In this document: piece after piece, positions 12,770 to 23,969 of the stretch
How positions within the stretch are numbered: position 1 is the first letter of the stretch
Layout: each line of letters starts with the position of its first letter
From: Neckera pumila
Taxonomy: Eukaryota > Streptophyta > Bryopsida > Hypnales > Neckeraceae
DNA: 64,000 nucleotides
Assembly: GCA_963969595.1 (NCBI GenBank)
Contig: OZ018412.1
Span: 15,440,501 to 15,504,500 of the forward strand
Reading direction: 5' to 3'
Program-made: the position numbers and the translations under genes
The notes under the pieces: model-generated
Told to the model about the DNA's origin: nothing
Databases searched by the model: none
The model's input: only the letters and a program-made list of their open reading frames with translations

Positions 12770-13403
12770 CAGCGAATGCCGCGCCCACATTCATTCTTCC
12801 CACTGCGCGCGAGCTCCACATCCCCACATCACTCTGTCATTACTCTCATCACTCACCCCATGTGTTTGTGTACCGCCTTCTTAGTTTAGTTGTGGACGCA
12901 AAATGCAAGAAGCTTCAGTCGAGGAAAACTGGAGTAGAACTTACGGGAACTTCAGTATTTAGCTCCGTCACCACCGACTGGGAGGTTGTGCGTTGGTACA
13001 GTCGCACTTGAATTGGGCCCAGGAAACAAAGGAACCCATTCCACGCTCTACCGACAATGTTTTGTTTCTTGCATCCCTAATTCGCTGCAGCCCAACAATT
13101 TCTACTAGGGCCCGGGCGAGGGATCCGGAGCTTCAGTGTCCGTTGTCATTGTCGTCTTCGTCGTCTTTGGGAGCGTGTGGGTGTTGTTGTGGCAATGTGG
13201 CTGCTACTCCTGGTGAGGTGCTCGTTCTGCCGAGGTCACGACAATTCCATCACGTTGGGTGATGCGCAGTACGCTTTGGATTGGAGTTTCTGGTGGGTGA
13301 ATTGTTGGAGGAGTGTTTGGGGGTGGGACGACGATGGGTGGGGACGATTGTGCGGGAGTGGTGTGTGGTTGGGGAATTAATCGTCGGTAATGGTTTAGGA
13401 GCT
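12770..13403 (+). promoter_or_regulatory. 5' flank / leader region of kinase-hydrolase copy 1
   Basis: This GC-richer segment matches, in inverted orientation, the upstream regions of the two intact copies (about 38630-39330 and, for a shorter part, 59230-59560). Shared words include a stretch around TCGTCTTCGTCGTC and the GGGACGACG.TGGG..GGACGATTGTGCGGGAGTG block at 13325-13362. Promoter and 5' untranslated sequence were therefore duplicated with the gene. Similarity stops abruptly near 13403, before the coding start, where the pseudogene has lost its N-terminus. No TATA box can be assigned with confidence. Confidence 0.6.
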
Positions 13404-14185
13404 GCATAGGAAACATTTTCAAGGCACTATAATGAAAATCCCCTTAGAGAATTTGTTTTTTTTGCCTTTTTTTTTCAATACATAGGGAACGAAGTTCTCA
13501 CAGGGAAATGTGAGAGGGACTTTTGTGCATTTTTCAATGATGTCCCTGCCTCCAAATCTACTGAATTTGTGAAATTTAATATTTTAGAATGTAGATTTAT
13601 GCCTCCAAATCTAAGTTTGATGTAGACTTTAGCCTGCATAATCAATACAATTCATAGATTTTGAAAGCTGAAATATGACGAAAATGTAGATTATATTTTT
13701 ATAATCTTATTGATTTGTACATTTCAAAATTTCAGAACTTGTACATTTCAGATTTGCACATTATCAAAATTTCTTAGATTTCTAAATTGTACAAACTCTA
13801 GAAAAGTTAGATTATTGTGAAATCAATAGATTTCATTGCTTTCAAGATTACATGACAACTTACAAGTCTTATGTGTCCAACCTCATTGTATCCTTGACAA
13901 TTGATACGGGACAATTGCATCTTCTAAAATCTACCAAATATTAGGTGGAAACAACATTGACATGTAAGATGTATACAAAGTTTACCAATTTGAATTCTAC
14001 ACGAAGAATTTGGAGAGAATTTATGAAAATACTTATACAGTAAATCCATAATTTTCTCCTATATAGGAATTCTTTGAAGATCCCCATGGTGACAAAAGAA
14101 CACAAAGAAACATGAAAACTAGGAGAAACTTGCAGGGAAAAACTGTTGAATCTCCAAATCAGTCGGAGGGAATTCCAAGAGAGTC
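13404..14185. other. AT-rich DNA replacing the N-terminal coding region of copy 1
   Basis: Where intact copies have about 750 bp encoding the N-terminal helical domain and the kinase glycine loop, this copy has unrelated AT-rich sequence. I see no terminal repeats that would identify it as a transposon; a deletion joined to filler DNA is equally possible. Confidence 0.6.
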
Positions 14186-17100
14186 CACTCTGTTGGGCGC
14201 ATTGAAAGTTCTCAACTATAAATGCGCGAGGGAATCCACAAGCTTGAGTTCTGTCCGCACATCGTGCAGTTCTTCCGGTACTGGGAAGCAGCGGTCTCGT
14301 CCAAGTCGAGCAAATCCACGCCCTACAGCACGCCCCGTGAGAGCAGCACAGCGATGGAAAGCTCCACGTCGCCTCGCGTCGCCTCCGTCCCCCCGGAGCT
14401 CAGCTCATGTTAATTGCATATTCTTATGGAGCTGCTGCCGACCGACCTGGCGAAGCACATGCGCAAGCCCGCGACCAAAGCCATGCCGCAGGACGTCGCG
14501 ATTGACGTGATGCTTCAATTGACCAAGGCGATGTGGCATTTGAACAGCTACAACGTCGCGCGCTGGGGTTTGAAGCCCAGCAACGTGTTAATGGAACCAG
14601 TGAGCTCCCAGGAGGTTCCCGAGCTCGCGGCGCGCAGCTACGTGCTTGTGAAGCTCGGCGATTTCGGCTTGGTGAACACCAAGACCATGAGCGTGGTGAG
14701 CACCACGTTGAGGAAAATTTTGGGGACGAAGATTTACGGAGCGCCAGAAGTTTTCGTTAAAGAGTTCCCGTTCCCCAAGGAAGCGCCAAAGTTTCCTCGG
14801 TTAGCGGATGTGTGGAGCTTCAGGATCATGTTCAACGAGGTGCTCAGTGGGCAGCCTCCGTTCCTGGAAGAACAGAAGACATACGACATGGTCGAGTTGC
14901 ACCCCAGGATCCCAGAGAGGCCTGCGGCGCAGATCCCAGCGAATTGTCCTGACTACTTGAAGTTCTGCATCACAATTCGCCGATTTGTGGAAGCTGATGA
15001 GGTTTGCGCAGGTCCGGAGCCTGGGGATCATTCGCGAGGATCACGACCTCTTCACGTTCACCACCATAGACGGTTCGGCCCTGGACAAGGATCCGAAATC
15101 CAGCTCCTTTTGGTTGATGTTCTAGCGGATCACGCTCCTCTTCACCAGAAGTAAGTATTACCTGACAACACTTGCTTCCTTCCCATTTGTTTAACCCGAT
15201 TTTTCATGACCAATTGCATTGCTCATTGAGTGTGAAGATATTAGAGTGCAAATAGAGCCAAGATGTATACTCCTCTTGAAGAAAATGGCATACTTTGGTG
15301 AAAAAATGGGTTGAATTCATTTTTCTGAAGGGTCCATTATCTGAATCGCCTGGGCCCTACACACTCAGCACCACATCAGATTGTTATTTTTCATATTTTT
15401 TTTTCCAAAAAAAATATTTTTTAAGAAATTCTTTTCTTTTCTTTTTCTGTAATTGCACTGCGGGGGTGCCGAAAATCAAACACTGGCAGCCTCTTTGTTT
15501 CGGAAATCCTCAGATGACCGAATGGAAATAAAAGTACAGGAAGCCGAATTTGGGCTTAACTGGCCATGGAGAACGATCTAGCTCATGTTTGTGATGTATG
15601 TGTTCAGGGCGCGACCCCAGCTTACACCAAACCAGCCAACACTTCACCAGGCAGCCGTCCAAAGCAGGTCAGTGACCGAGTTTGGCAATCTGATTCTGTG
15701 TGGTTGCTTGTTCAGAATTTCCGATTCTTAGCATCATTATATTGAAATGCTTGCTGCAGATTTTATGTGATTGCATGTTCGGAATTGCCCATTCTTAGTA
15801 TCAGTGTGGTGAAATGCTTGCTGCAGGTTTTTCAATGGCGCGGGTAGAGGACAAGCCGTTGGGCTATCTCGTGAACCTCGTGGGGGCGCAGGACGAGGCC
15901 AAGGACACCAAGCGGGACGAGGCCTCGGAAAAGACCAAGCTGGACGTGATTTTCTTTGAAGGCAACGTGGGACGAAGAAAGTACCTGTCGTGCAAGGATA
16001 CGTGGGTGCAGCGCAATAAGCCGGACGTGTGGTGGCCGCGTGACTAGCTGTCGAAGGGCGACATCCGCGTGTTGCTGCTGGAGTACAGCATCTCGGAGAA
16101 TGGCGTCGAAGGCGTGGTGGAGGAGTTGCAAAAACTCCTCGTCTTCAGGTAAATGAAAGACGAACGTGGACTTCACGATTCTGTGCGTCATATGGAAGCT
16201 TTCTTTCTGTTCAATTTTTTTTGGTTCCAACACATGCAATGCTCTCTGTAGCGATTCTCGTGATATAATACTTGACCCTGTGTGAATTTCTCTTATTTTC
16301 GCAATGGTAGCATTTCAGAAAGACGAAATCTCGTTTCTTTAGGGTTTACCGAAGAATTTGAGCTTCACGATTCTCATGTGATTCCAATCATCTCTGACAT
16401 GATGCTTGTTTGGTTTTGCGGCAGTGACTGATGGAACCGAGGGCATACCTGGGACCGTCCCATTGTCCTCGTGGGTCACAGTTTAGGGTGCGTGGTGATC
16501 GAGCAGCTGGTGGTGGCGCTGAACAAAAGGGCGGAGTCGTTTGGCAGCTTGAAAGACAATTAAAGGGAGAGGCCCGAGGAGAAGGGCTTCTTAGCCCGGG
16601 AGAGGCGCCTCACAGGGCTGACCTCACAGGGTTAGCCTTGTGAGGTCGCCCCTGTGAGGTCACCCCCTCACAGGGGTGATCTCCCGTAAGTGAGAGCTCC
16701 CCCAAATGAATGAGGGGCGCCTCTCCAGGGCTTTACGAGTTCATTCAAGAGCTTATGAAGCAGAGTACGTCTTCGGCGGCTTGACCTACTCACCTACTCT
16801 CTTCAACGATCTGTTTCTAACTTCTCGCAAACTGAAGGAGCTTTCCAAGCGTGAAATGATGAAGCGAGAAGTGAAGGCTTGAAGTTGATGGCATTGACCG
16901 AGGGTGTTCACACCCGAGGGGTAAGGGAAGCCAGCCAGCCGCTGGTTGCATTCAATTATCGATGGATATTCAGACTTTTAGAAAGTTTTCAATGAAAGCT
17001 CGTTCGATTTGTGATTGCAAGTCTGTCGACTGAAATGGTTACTTGGTGCGCATTTGTAGAGAACTGTTGTTCCACCAGCGTCGATAGATGATTCCAAAGC

Positions 17101-17227
17101 AAGTGGAGGTAGAGTGGAGGAGCTCAATGATTCCAATCACAGTGAAACGTGCAAACCTCTCGACAAGAATCACCCTGCTTACCGGCTTCTTTTTGAGTTC
17201 ATTAAAGAGGTTTTGAAGGACAGAAAG
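14186..17227 (+). pseudogene. kinase-alpha/beta-hydrolase pseudogene (copy 1)
   Basis: Degenerate relative of the intact genes at 34013-38461 and 55048-59085. Kinase exon remains lie at about 14186-15150, linker exon at 15608-15667, hydrolase exons at 15827-16148 and 16425-16920, tail exon at 17060-17227; the splice sites are still visible. The damage is extensive. The N-terminal domain and glycine loop are gone. The first part of the kinase is out of frame. The HRDLKPSN motif reads ARWGLKPSN, so the catalytic Asp is lost, though DFG persists. Part of the kinase C-lobe around CWQLRPQDRPSF is deleted. A TAG at 16045-16047 replaces the Trp after WWPRD. The second hydrolase exon is split after GHSLG by a GC-rich insert and carries a stray piece of the tail exon. 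It cannot make the full protein; a truncated pseudokinase transcript is conceivable. Confidence 0.93.
16593..16732 (+). mobile_element. GC-rich palindromic insert inside copy 1
   Basis: A 140-bp block, far GC-richer than its surroundings, interrupts the second hydrolase exon. Its ends are inverted repeats: AGCCCGGGAGAGGCGCC on the left and GGCGCCTCTCCAGGGCT on the right. Inside, the 9-base word CCTCACAGG and its complement occur about five times in both orientations, forming nested hairpins. It is probably a small hairpin MITE. I could not find a clean target-site duplication. Confidence 0.6.
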
Positions 17228-18260
17228 GTAAGACAACACTAGATTTTGTATTGGATACGTCGGGTGACTAGCGCCCGGGGTTATTTTGTGTTTTCATGTT
17301 TCCCTGCAGTGCAGAAGTCGAATATTTCCAATTGCATCTCACTAGATGGGCGATATTCATTGGCAGTTCAATCATGTTTTTGGCAATAACGTACACTCAC
17401 TCAGACAGAAATTCTACAATTCCTTAGTCTCAAAATCCTAACCAAATTGCGAATTTCAAAACAGGGGGAAGGTGTAGAACGTGAATATCTCCTTGAAAGT
17501 TTACCAGAAGGAGCGATTTCAGTACCAAAATTGACCAGGAAGACCACATTTGAGCGAAATTTTTTGGCCACCGAGACGATTTGAACGGTCACTGAAAATC
17601 AATTGACACGACACAAACGATACTAAGACTGCCTCTGACTGCAAGCAATGTTTTCAATGGCGAGGAGTCAAAATGGAGTTCAGTTCGTGATTTCCAATTG
17701 AGGTTCCATACGATCAGAGCCCAACAAGTCCGGTCCGCGCATTTGAAGCTCTCTCGCCATCGCCCTCGGATGCTCTCAGGGCAAGCGATTACTCTGAAAG
17801 AGACCTGCCACGAATTGGAGAATTGGAGATTCATGTGTACTAGTCCTAAAATTTAGATTCGATGCAATTGAGGTGATGGGTTCATTATTCGTTTTCCGTG
17901 CCATTTCTGTGATTTTTCTTTTTTAATCATGATTTGCAAAAAGCCTCCTAGTTGATTTTTTCAAGTGGTTAGTTTTAGTTTCCAAAATTCTTAATCCGGA
18001 TATTCTTCTGTCTATTTTAAATATTCTTGGATGCTCCTCCACTAATACAAATTTGAAGTTTTAATTCTATGTCAATCAAAATCATTAATATATATTTGTT
18101 GGGCTATATTGCCTCCCACATATTTGTCCTTCCCAAGCTAGAAGAATGAGGACGTGGGTTGAATGAATTAACCCAAGAAGGATGCCGCGGACAATAAGTG
18201 TCCGATGAATGACAAGGAATACTCTACTCTAGGATAGAACTACAACTATTTATCCTTGGA
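17228..18260 (+). repeat. 3' flank shared with copy 3 (segmental duplication)
   Basis: The sequence following the pseudogene matches the 3' flank of copy 3 (about 53590-54608) in inverted orientation. Matching landmarks include the GCGCCCGGGGTTAT junction, a CCTGCAGTGCAGAAGTCGAAT segment, the TCGCCATCGCCCTCGGATG segment, and the ATGAGGACGTGGGTTGAATGAATTAA segment. The open frames in it are antisense to each other and poorly conserved, so I treat it as non-coding. Confidence 0.8.
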
Positions 18261-18392
18261 ATTTTTTGTAGAAAGTAGAGAACACCTATAGTAGCTTGAC
18301 TTCCAATGAATACTTTTGAATTTTTTTTCTTTCAATGACTCACAGTTGCACAATGCATGATTTGCAGGGTCATACCCCGCGTCGTTCCAAGG

Positions 18393-18690
18393 TTAATCCT
18401 TAAACCTTTACCGCCCTTGATATTAGAAAATACATTGGAAAGGGGACGAAATTGGACCCCTTGAGCGGTGAGGGGTTAAAGGATGGGTTGGTTATCTTAG
18501 AAATCATTCATTTTGATATATTGTGAAGCATTTGCTTAAAAAATCCAAGAGCACTCAAGGTCAAACTACTTTGCAAGACCCTAACTTTTTCACAAAAAAT
18601 TTGAAGGATGAACATGTGCACTTTTGTCTTATATAGAAGGATTCCCTTCTATCCATTTCTATCTCATTAGGAGAGATTTGGGGTCTCTAG
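18393..18690 (+). mobile_element. TTAA-type element (family C) with a nested mini-element
   Basis: The outer element starts at TTAATCC and matches the complete element at 23155-23386 in sequence and order. It is interrupted at its own internal TTAA by an 80-bp mini-element (18400-18479) with TTAA at both edges and imperfect inverted ends (ACCTTTACCGC and GCGGTGAGGGG). The uninterrupted site is visible in the 23155 copy as TTAATCCTTAAAGGA. The right end of the outer element is degenerate, so its limit is approximate. Confidence 0.65.
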
Positions 18691-18854
18691 AGGCCATTTC
18701 AGGCCCGTTCCCTAATCTGGCCCAACCCTGTGAATAGTGGTACGGGTTGTCAGATTTTATTTTTTCAAAATATCATTTTAAGCAAAAAAAAAAAATTATT
18801 TTATTTTATTTTTTCAAAAATGATGTGACATTGTCTTGACTACATCAGCCAGCA

Positions 18855-18893
18855 GTTATCATGTGTTCCTGCAATCTAGGAACGCATGATAAC
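18855..18893 (+). repeat. short perfect-looking hairpin
   Basis: GTTATCATGTGTTCCT is followed by a 7-base loop and AGGAACGCATGATAAC, giving a 16-bp stem with one mismatch. It sits just upstream of a two-copy tandem repeat and has no terminator-like T tract, so its role is unknown. Confidence 0.7.
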
Positions 18894-18934
18894 TCGCAGT
18901 CTTCCAATGGCCCCATATCTCCTCTAATGTATTA

Positions 18935-19118
18935 TCCATTGGACAATAAATGTCCACCACGTCTTTCAAGGGTTATGAAGAAATATATAGAACCAAAAAT
19001 TAACAGCATTTATAAAAACTTTGATCATTGGACATTAAATGTCCATGACATTGTTCAAAGGTTATAAACAAATATATAAAACAAAAAATTAACAAAATTT
19101 ATAATAACTTTGATCATT
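18935..19118 (+). repeat. tandem duplication, about 90-bp unit
   Basis: Two diverged units each begin CATTGGACA.TAAATGTCC and end with an ATAACTTTGATCATT-like stretch, with ATTAACA..ATTTATAA in between. Each unit contains a small GGACATTAAATGTCC-like palindrome. Confidence 0.7.
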
Positions 19119-19399
19119 ACAACTAGTAGTGCAAGATGAAAGATTGTAAGAAGAAAAATTTACATTTTTTGAAAGCCAATATTGTTTCGTTTGGACTTCA
19201 AGTATGTTGAACTTTTTTGAATGAAATATAGTCTCTTCAAAAGGAAGTACACCTGGGCTATTTGTCCTAACAATGTGTGTGACATTAATGAACCACAGTC
19301 ACTATTTTGAACTAGTGTATGTAAAATACTACTCTATATCTAAAAGTATGAAACTTTGTAGTGACATCAATTTTCATGGTGATGCTAATTTTCCTGCTT
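19119..19399. other. intergenic DNA
   Basis: AT-rich, no recognisable gene or repeat boundary. Confidence 0.35.
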
Positions 19400-19850
19400 C
19401 ACTATTAGGACAAATCAATGTAGCTTCAATCCTATTACTAAAACCAACCCATTTAGATTCTTGTCTAAAATGTAAAATGCTAAATGTAAGAGCTTAGGGT
19501 GATTTTTAAGATATACTTGTAATCAACACATTGTCTAAAAAATACTAGAAAATGGAATCCACAACCCCTTTTTCAACTCTATTGCTAATAAATTCAATTT
19601 CCACTAAACAATCCAACAATAGGAACTACATTGAATTGGTTATTTTAGAAAAATTAGGTGTAAAGCAACTTATCTTCGAGTTGCTTGAAAAAGTATTTTG
19701 ATCATAGGTCCTATGGGTATTCAATTGAATTGAATTCAATAGTACAAGTAGTAGTAATAACATTACTATTTGCACTAATTTGAAAAATTATGCAAGGTTG
19801 CTAGGTGCCCTAGTATGTAAGCTAATTTATCATACGAAATCCAAACAAAC
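19400..19850 (+). repeat. dispersed repeat, copy 1
   Basis: About 450 bp that recurs in reverse orientation at 45362-45755. Shared landmarks are AGATTCTTGTCTAAAAT, AGGGTGATTTTTAAGATA, GGTAATAACATTACTA-type AGTAGTAGTAATA runs, and CTAGTATGTAAGCTAA. No coding capacity is conserved. No clear terminal repeat was found, so the class is unknown. Confidence 0.65.
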
Positions 19851-22800
19851 AATATTCAACCCAAAAATGCAATCACAAAACACCTAATACAACAACTTAA
19901 CAAACTCTCATAATATACAATGACAATCAACTAGTTGCATTGTTAGAGCCAATAAAACATACTACACTATGTAATCTAAAGCACACTATATAAACTTAAA
20001 ACTCCAATAATAAAAACAACTTAAACATTCTAAAAAAATAACTAACACTAATATGTGCAATAGATTATTAACATTTAGAAAATAAAACTCTACAACATCC
20101 AATATACTATACGTGATATTGACAAGAATATTGATAATATTGGAAAATCTTCAAAAATCTTCAAAAATAAAGACACAACCCTTAATAACTATTTGAATAT
20201 AAAGTCATAGCCAATATATATATACAATAAATACTAAGTTGCACAAATATAAGAACTTACGCTCAACCAATACACTATAATATATAAACTACTTGGACAC
20301 ACTAAACAACCACAAGATGCTTTGCTAAAATTTACTACTAAATACTATTCAAAATGAAAAACCTCAAAAATGATAATAGATAACTGCAAAGTAGAACATC
20401 CCATCCATTTAATCACCAAAGACTAATACCGTACAAAATTGCAAAACTTTCAGAAGCTACTAACACTTGCATTATACAACTAATATCTTGGTTACTACAT
20501 CAAGTCACCTCCACAAATATTGGAGGGCTATAAAAGGAACAACACCATCCTACAAATGGGCTATAATTGCTACAACAATGTCTTATAGATATCCATCTAA
20601 TTAATGGGATGATCATATTCACACTCAATGACAACATAGCTTTAAGATAATACCACATCAACGGCATACAACTAATCATAGGCCAAGGAAACTAATACAT
20701 AGTTATAAAACTCAATACTTCCAATCAAAGCTTCTAAATATGCTCAATAATCACATCTTGGATTCAAACTCATAACTGTATTACAATCACCCTATAGCAT
20801 TGATGCATACAACTAGTGTTAGCCTTGACCTTGTTGAAATAACCATCAAGCAGTAATTTAGCCACCTAACATACACAAAAAGGTACCATCCAATTAAGTG
20901 CAAAGATAAAATAAAATCCAAACAATAACACACTTTACTACACGTCATCCAAGGCTATAAGTAAACAATCAAATATTAGGAAAAATAGAATCTACCCTTT
21001 TGCATGGGCATGTCCTCTATGTGTAATATACTTTGTCCAGCAGTCAAGTCATGGGACCTTAAATAGTGTCACTTCTTCTGATTGGATTTTCAACAATTAG
21101 ACTCGTTAGGAACCCTGGTTCAAATAGCAATGAACTAGAGTCCATGCTCATATTCTCTCTTGCATATTTTATTTGTTTAATTTCCAAATGTAATGGTGAT
21201 CCCCTTGCAAACAATTCTATATTTTTTTGAGGTGCTAATCTAAGGTAACTTGCACTCTCATTTTTAGATACACAAATGCATTAGATAGTTCAATATGGTC
21301 ACCTTTCTAAGATATATGCTTTTGGTTCAAGTGTTTAGCTCTTTTCATGGCAAGGTGCAAAGAGAACTGTTGCAGAAAGTGCAAGGGCAAAGCTACTTGC
21401 TCACACAATTCGCATAACATTGTCGGTAATGGTTGGGTTGGTGATTCAATAACAAGTCGGGTTGTATCTATTGTTTGGATAAGTAAAAAATATTTACATG
21501 TTATTATCATGGAAGTATTTAAGTAGAAACTCAAGGATTTGAGATAGCAAGGTTGTGTGGTGCTTGCATTGTTAGTATATAATAGTAGTTTGGATTGTTG
21601 GTGTGATTTCAATCAAAGCAAAACAGACATAAATGGTCATATTTGTTTGAATGTGTTTCAAAATGCCAAATTTGTGACATTCATGTGTCTAAAGCTTTCA
21701 AAACTAAGATTGGTATAGATCCAAAGTTTTGATTAGGCCCCGAAAGTGTGCCAATTTTACTAAAACCTATCATATAACCATAAAATCTTTGAGGAGCCAA
21801 AATCTAGTTTTGGATGACATTAAAAGCCTATTGGAAGATGTAAAGTTGCATCAATATGCCTATTAGAAGATGCATCAAGTTTTTATCCATTTTTTGTAAT
21901 GGTCCACTTATTCTTTTTGTTATCATTTGCTTAAGTAGATCATCCAATGGGCGGCTTATATATTTTTGTATGAATTTGAATGTATGTGCAATGAATCAAT
22001 TATAGTGTGTTTATCAACTTTTGCCTCCTTATTCTAAACTTGAATTTCACCATCAAAAATGATCTTTTTTGAATTAGACCCCACCCAACTTGAATTTCAC
22101 CATAAAAAATTATCTCTTTTGAAGGGATAGTCATTTATGTGCTCACTACATCACCCATTGCTTTTCAAATGTTCAAAAGGGAACACATAGAAATTTTTGT
22201 CTAGTTGTCAATTTATCTAAATTAAAGCAAATTGTTATTTCCAATAATTCAAACAAAAATTCTACAAGACTAATCATGTATGGGAATCTCTCATTTCAAT
22301 ATATGACATATTTTAATCTTCATTATAATAAATGATATGGAATTAGAGATTTGCAATCATATCTATATTTGTCTTTACATATGCATACATATATTGTATT
22401 TGTAACCATGGATTGAAGGTGGTGGATCTTTTTTGTTCTTGATATTTTTTCCTAAGTTTCAAAAGCCAATGAATGCTGCCAACTATGGACAGGTTGCATA
22501 CTAGCACCTTTCATTATAAAGAATCTAAAACAAAATTTGATTTTTTGTGATAGCAAACCAAATCTGGTTGTAAGAGTTCCAATCTCCTATTTAGAATTTG
22601 TCTAGACTATCAAAGTGACTATTTACGGGGGTCACTATTCATACATCAATCTATATTGCTTTAAGGTTCCAAAAGTGTTGTTGCCTTTTGAGTGAGGATC
22701 CTACAATATGTTGCTTTTGAATATTTATAAATTAATTCTTTCAGTAGCAAGAAATCTAGATTCTACTAGCAACCCTTTCAGACTAACAATTTGTTAATTT

Positions 22801-23154
22801 GGTTAAACAAATTTTTCAAGATGTGCCCATATATAGGGAAGATACTAAAATGCTCATATTGATAATTTAAGGTGCCACTATCTTATAAGCTACATGAACT
22901 TATCCTATTTGCAAAGAGGCTGAATTAGAGTCATGTGCAAAATGATTGTCAATACAAGTATCTTCACTGGAAAAGCCCAATATAATAATGTTTTTCATTG
23001 CAATGAGCAAGTATCCAATTTACTACTGTTCAACAAATTTTTTGCTTGTATAGCAATTCTCAATATTCTAATGGATACAATTGAAACAAGTAGCTACTAC
23101 TACAATTTGGTCCATTCCTATAGCATTGGCACTCTCTTTGAATAAGGTACCTAC
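19851..23154. other. gene-poor AT-rich stretch
   Basis: More than 3 kb without any frame that resembles a protein, and without repeat units that I can match elsewhere in the window. Short open frames (for example at 21307 and 22933) look like chance. Confidence 0.5.
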
Positions 23155-23386
23155 TTAATCCTTAAAGGACAAAGAGGTGACCTTAGAAATCATCATTTTT
23201 CATTACTGTGTGACATCATTTGCATTAAAAAATCCAAAAGTATCTATTGGAAGTCAAGCTACTGTAGAAGACCTCCCCTTTTCACAACAAATTCCGAGGA
23301 TGAATAATTGCATTTATGTCCTATACAATTTGATTTCTTTGTCATCCATCGACCACAAAATGGCCTCCTCGTCTTTTAAGGGTTAA
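23155..23386 (+). mobile_element. TTAA-type element (family C), 232 bp
   Basis: Bounded by TTAA at 23155-23158 and 23383-23386, with inverted ends ATCCTTAAAGGACAAAGAGG and CCTCCTCGTCTTTTAAGGG (imperfect). The interior matches the interrupted copy at 18393. It encodes nothing. Confidence 0.7.
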
Positions 23387-23559
23387 ACTTCTTGACATGT
23401 GGCTTAGTTGATGCAAAGCCTCCTCCCACGCAATCCAAGAGTCAATAAAGCAATGCCTTATGAAATTCTTCACTGAGCTGATGGAAGTGAAACAAACAAG
23501 ATCAAAAATTCAGTCAATGAATTTAAAAGGGAGGATGTCGAGGAGACTCAGTGCACTCA

Positions 23560-23957
23560 GAGCATCGCCACCCATTCACGGCCAAAACAGCTCGAGGAAT
23601 GGAGTAGTCCGGGCACGGATGAAGCTGGGCCGCTTCCATCCGCCACCCATTCACGGGAAAGAAGACAAGCCAAAGGGAATCAATTACAAATATTAATGCT
23701 TTGTCATTATAAAGAACCAATCAACATGTGGGTTTATTAAAAAAGTATAAGAAATAGCTCCAAAATCAAGAAATCCAACAAGATCTTGCAAAGTCAATGC
23801 ATGGCAGGTTGGGTGGTAGGGATGCTCTCCTCTCGTTTGGAGAGAGAAATTTCCCATGATCGGTCTCTTTTTGGAGCTTTCCCGTGAATGGGTGGCTCAT
23901 TTTTTCCTCCCGGCCCCGCCCAAACCCTGGGCCGGGAGCTTGATAGTCAATGGGTGG
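23560..23957 (+). mobile_element. Harbinger-like MITE, 398 bp
   Basis: The terminal inverted repeats are GAGCATCGCCACCCATT and AATGGGTGGCGATGCTC, flanked on both sides by the trinucleotide TCA, a 3-bp target-site duplication. The GAGCATC start resembles ends of plant PIF/Harbinger MITEs, which also make 3-bp duplications, although those usually choose TTA/TAA. A second, internal pair of CCACCCATTCACGG-type repeats (23573 and 23643, with the complement near 23885) extends the hairpin. The open frames within it are products of the repeats. Confidence 0.8.
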
Positions 23958-23969
23958 CGATGCTCTCAA

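Noticed and set aside
16560..16740. A CRISPR-like array in the GC-rich insert
   Set aside because: The repeated words are short, in both orientations and without regular unique spacers; the structure is a nested hairpin in a plant pseudogene.
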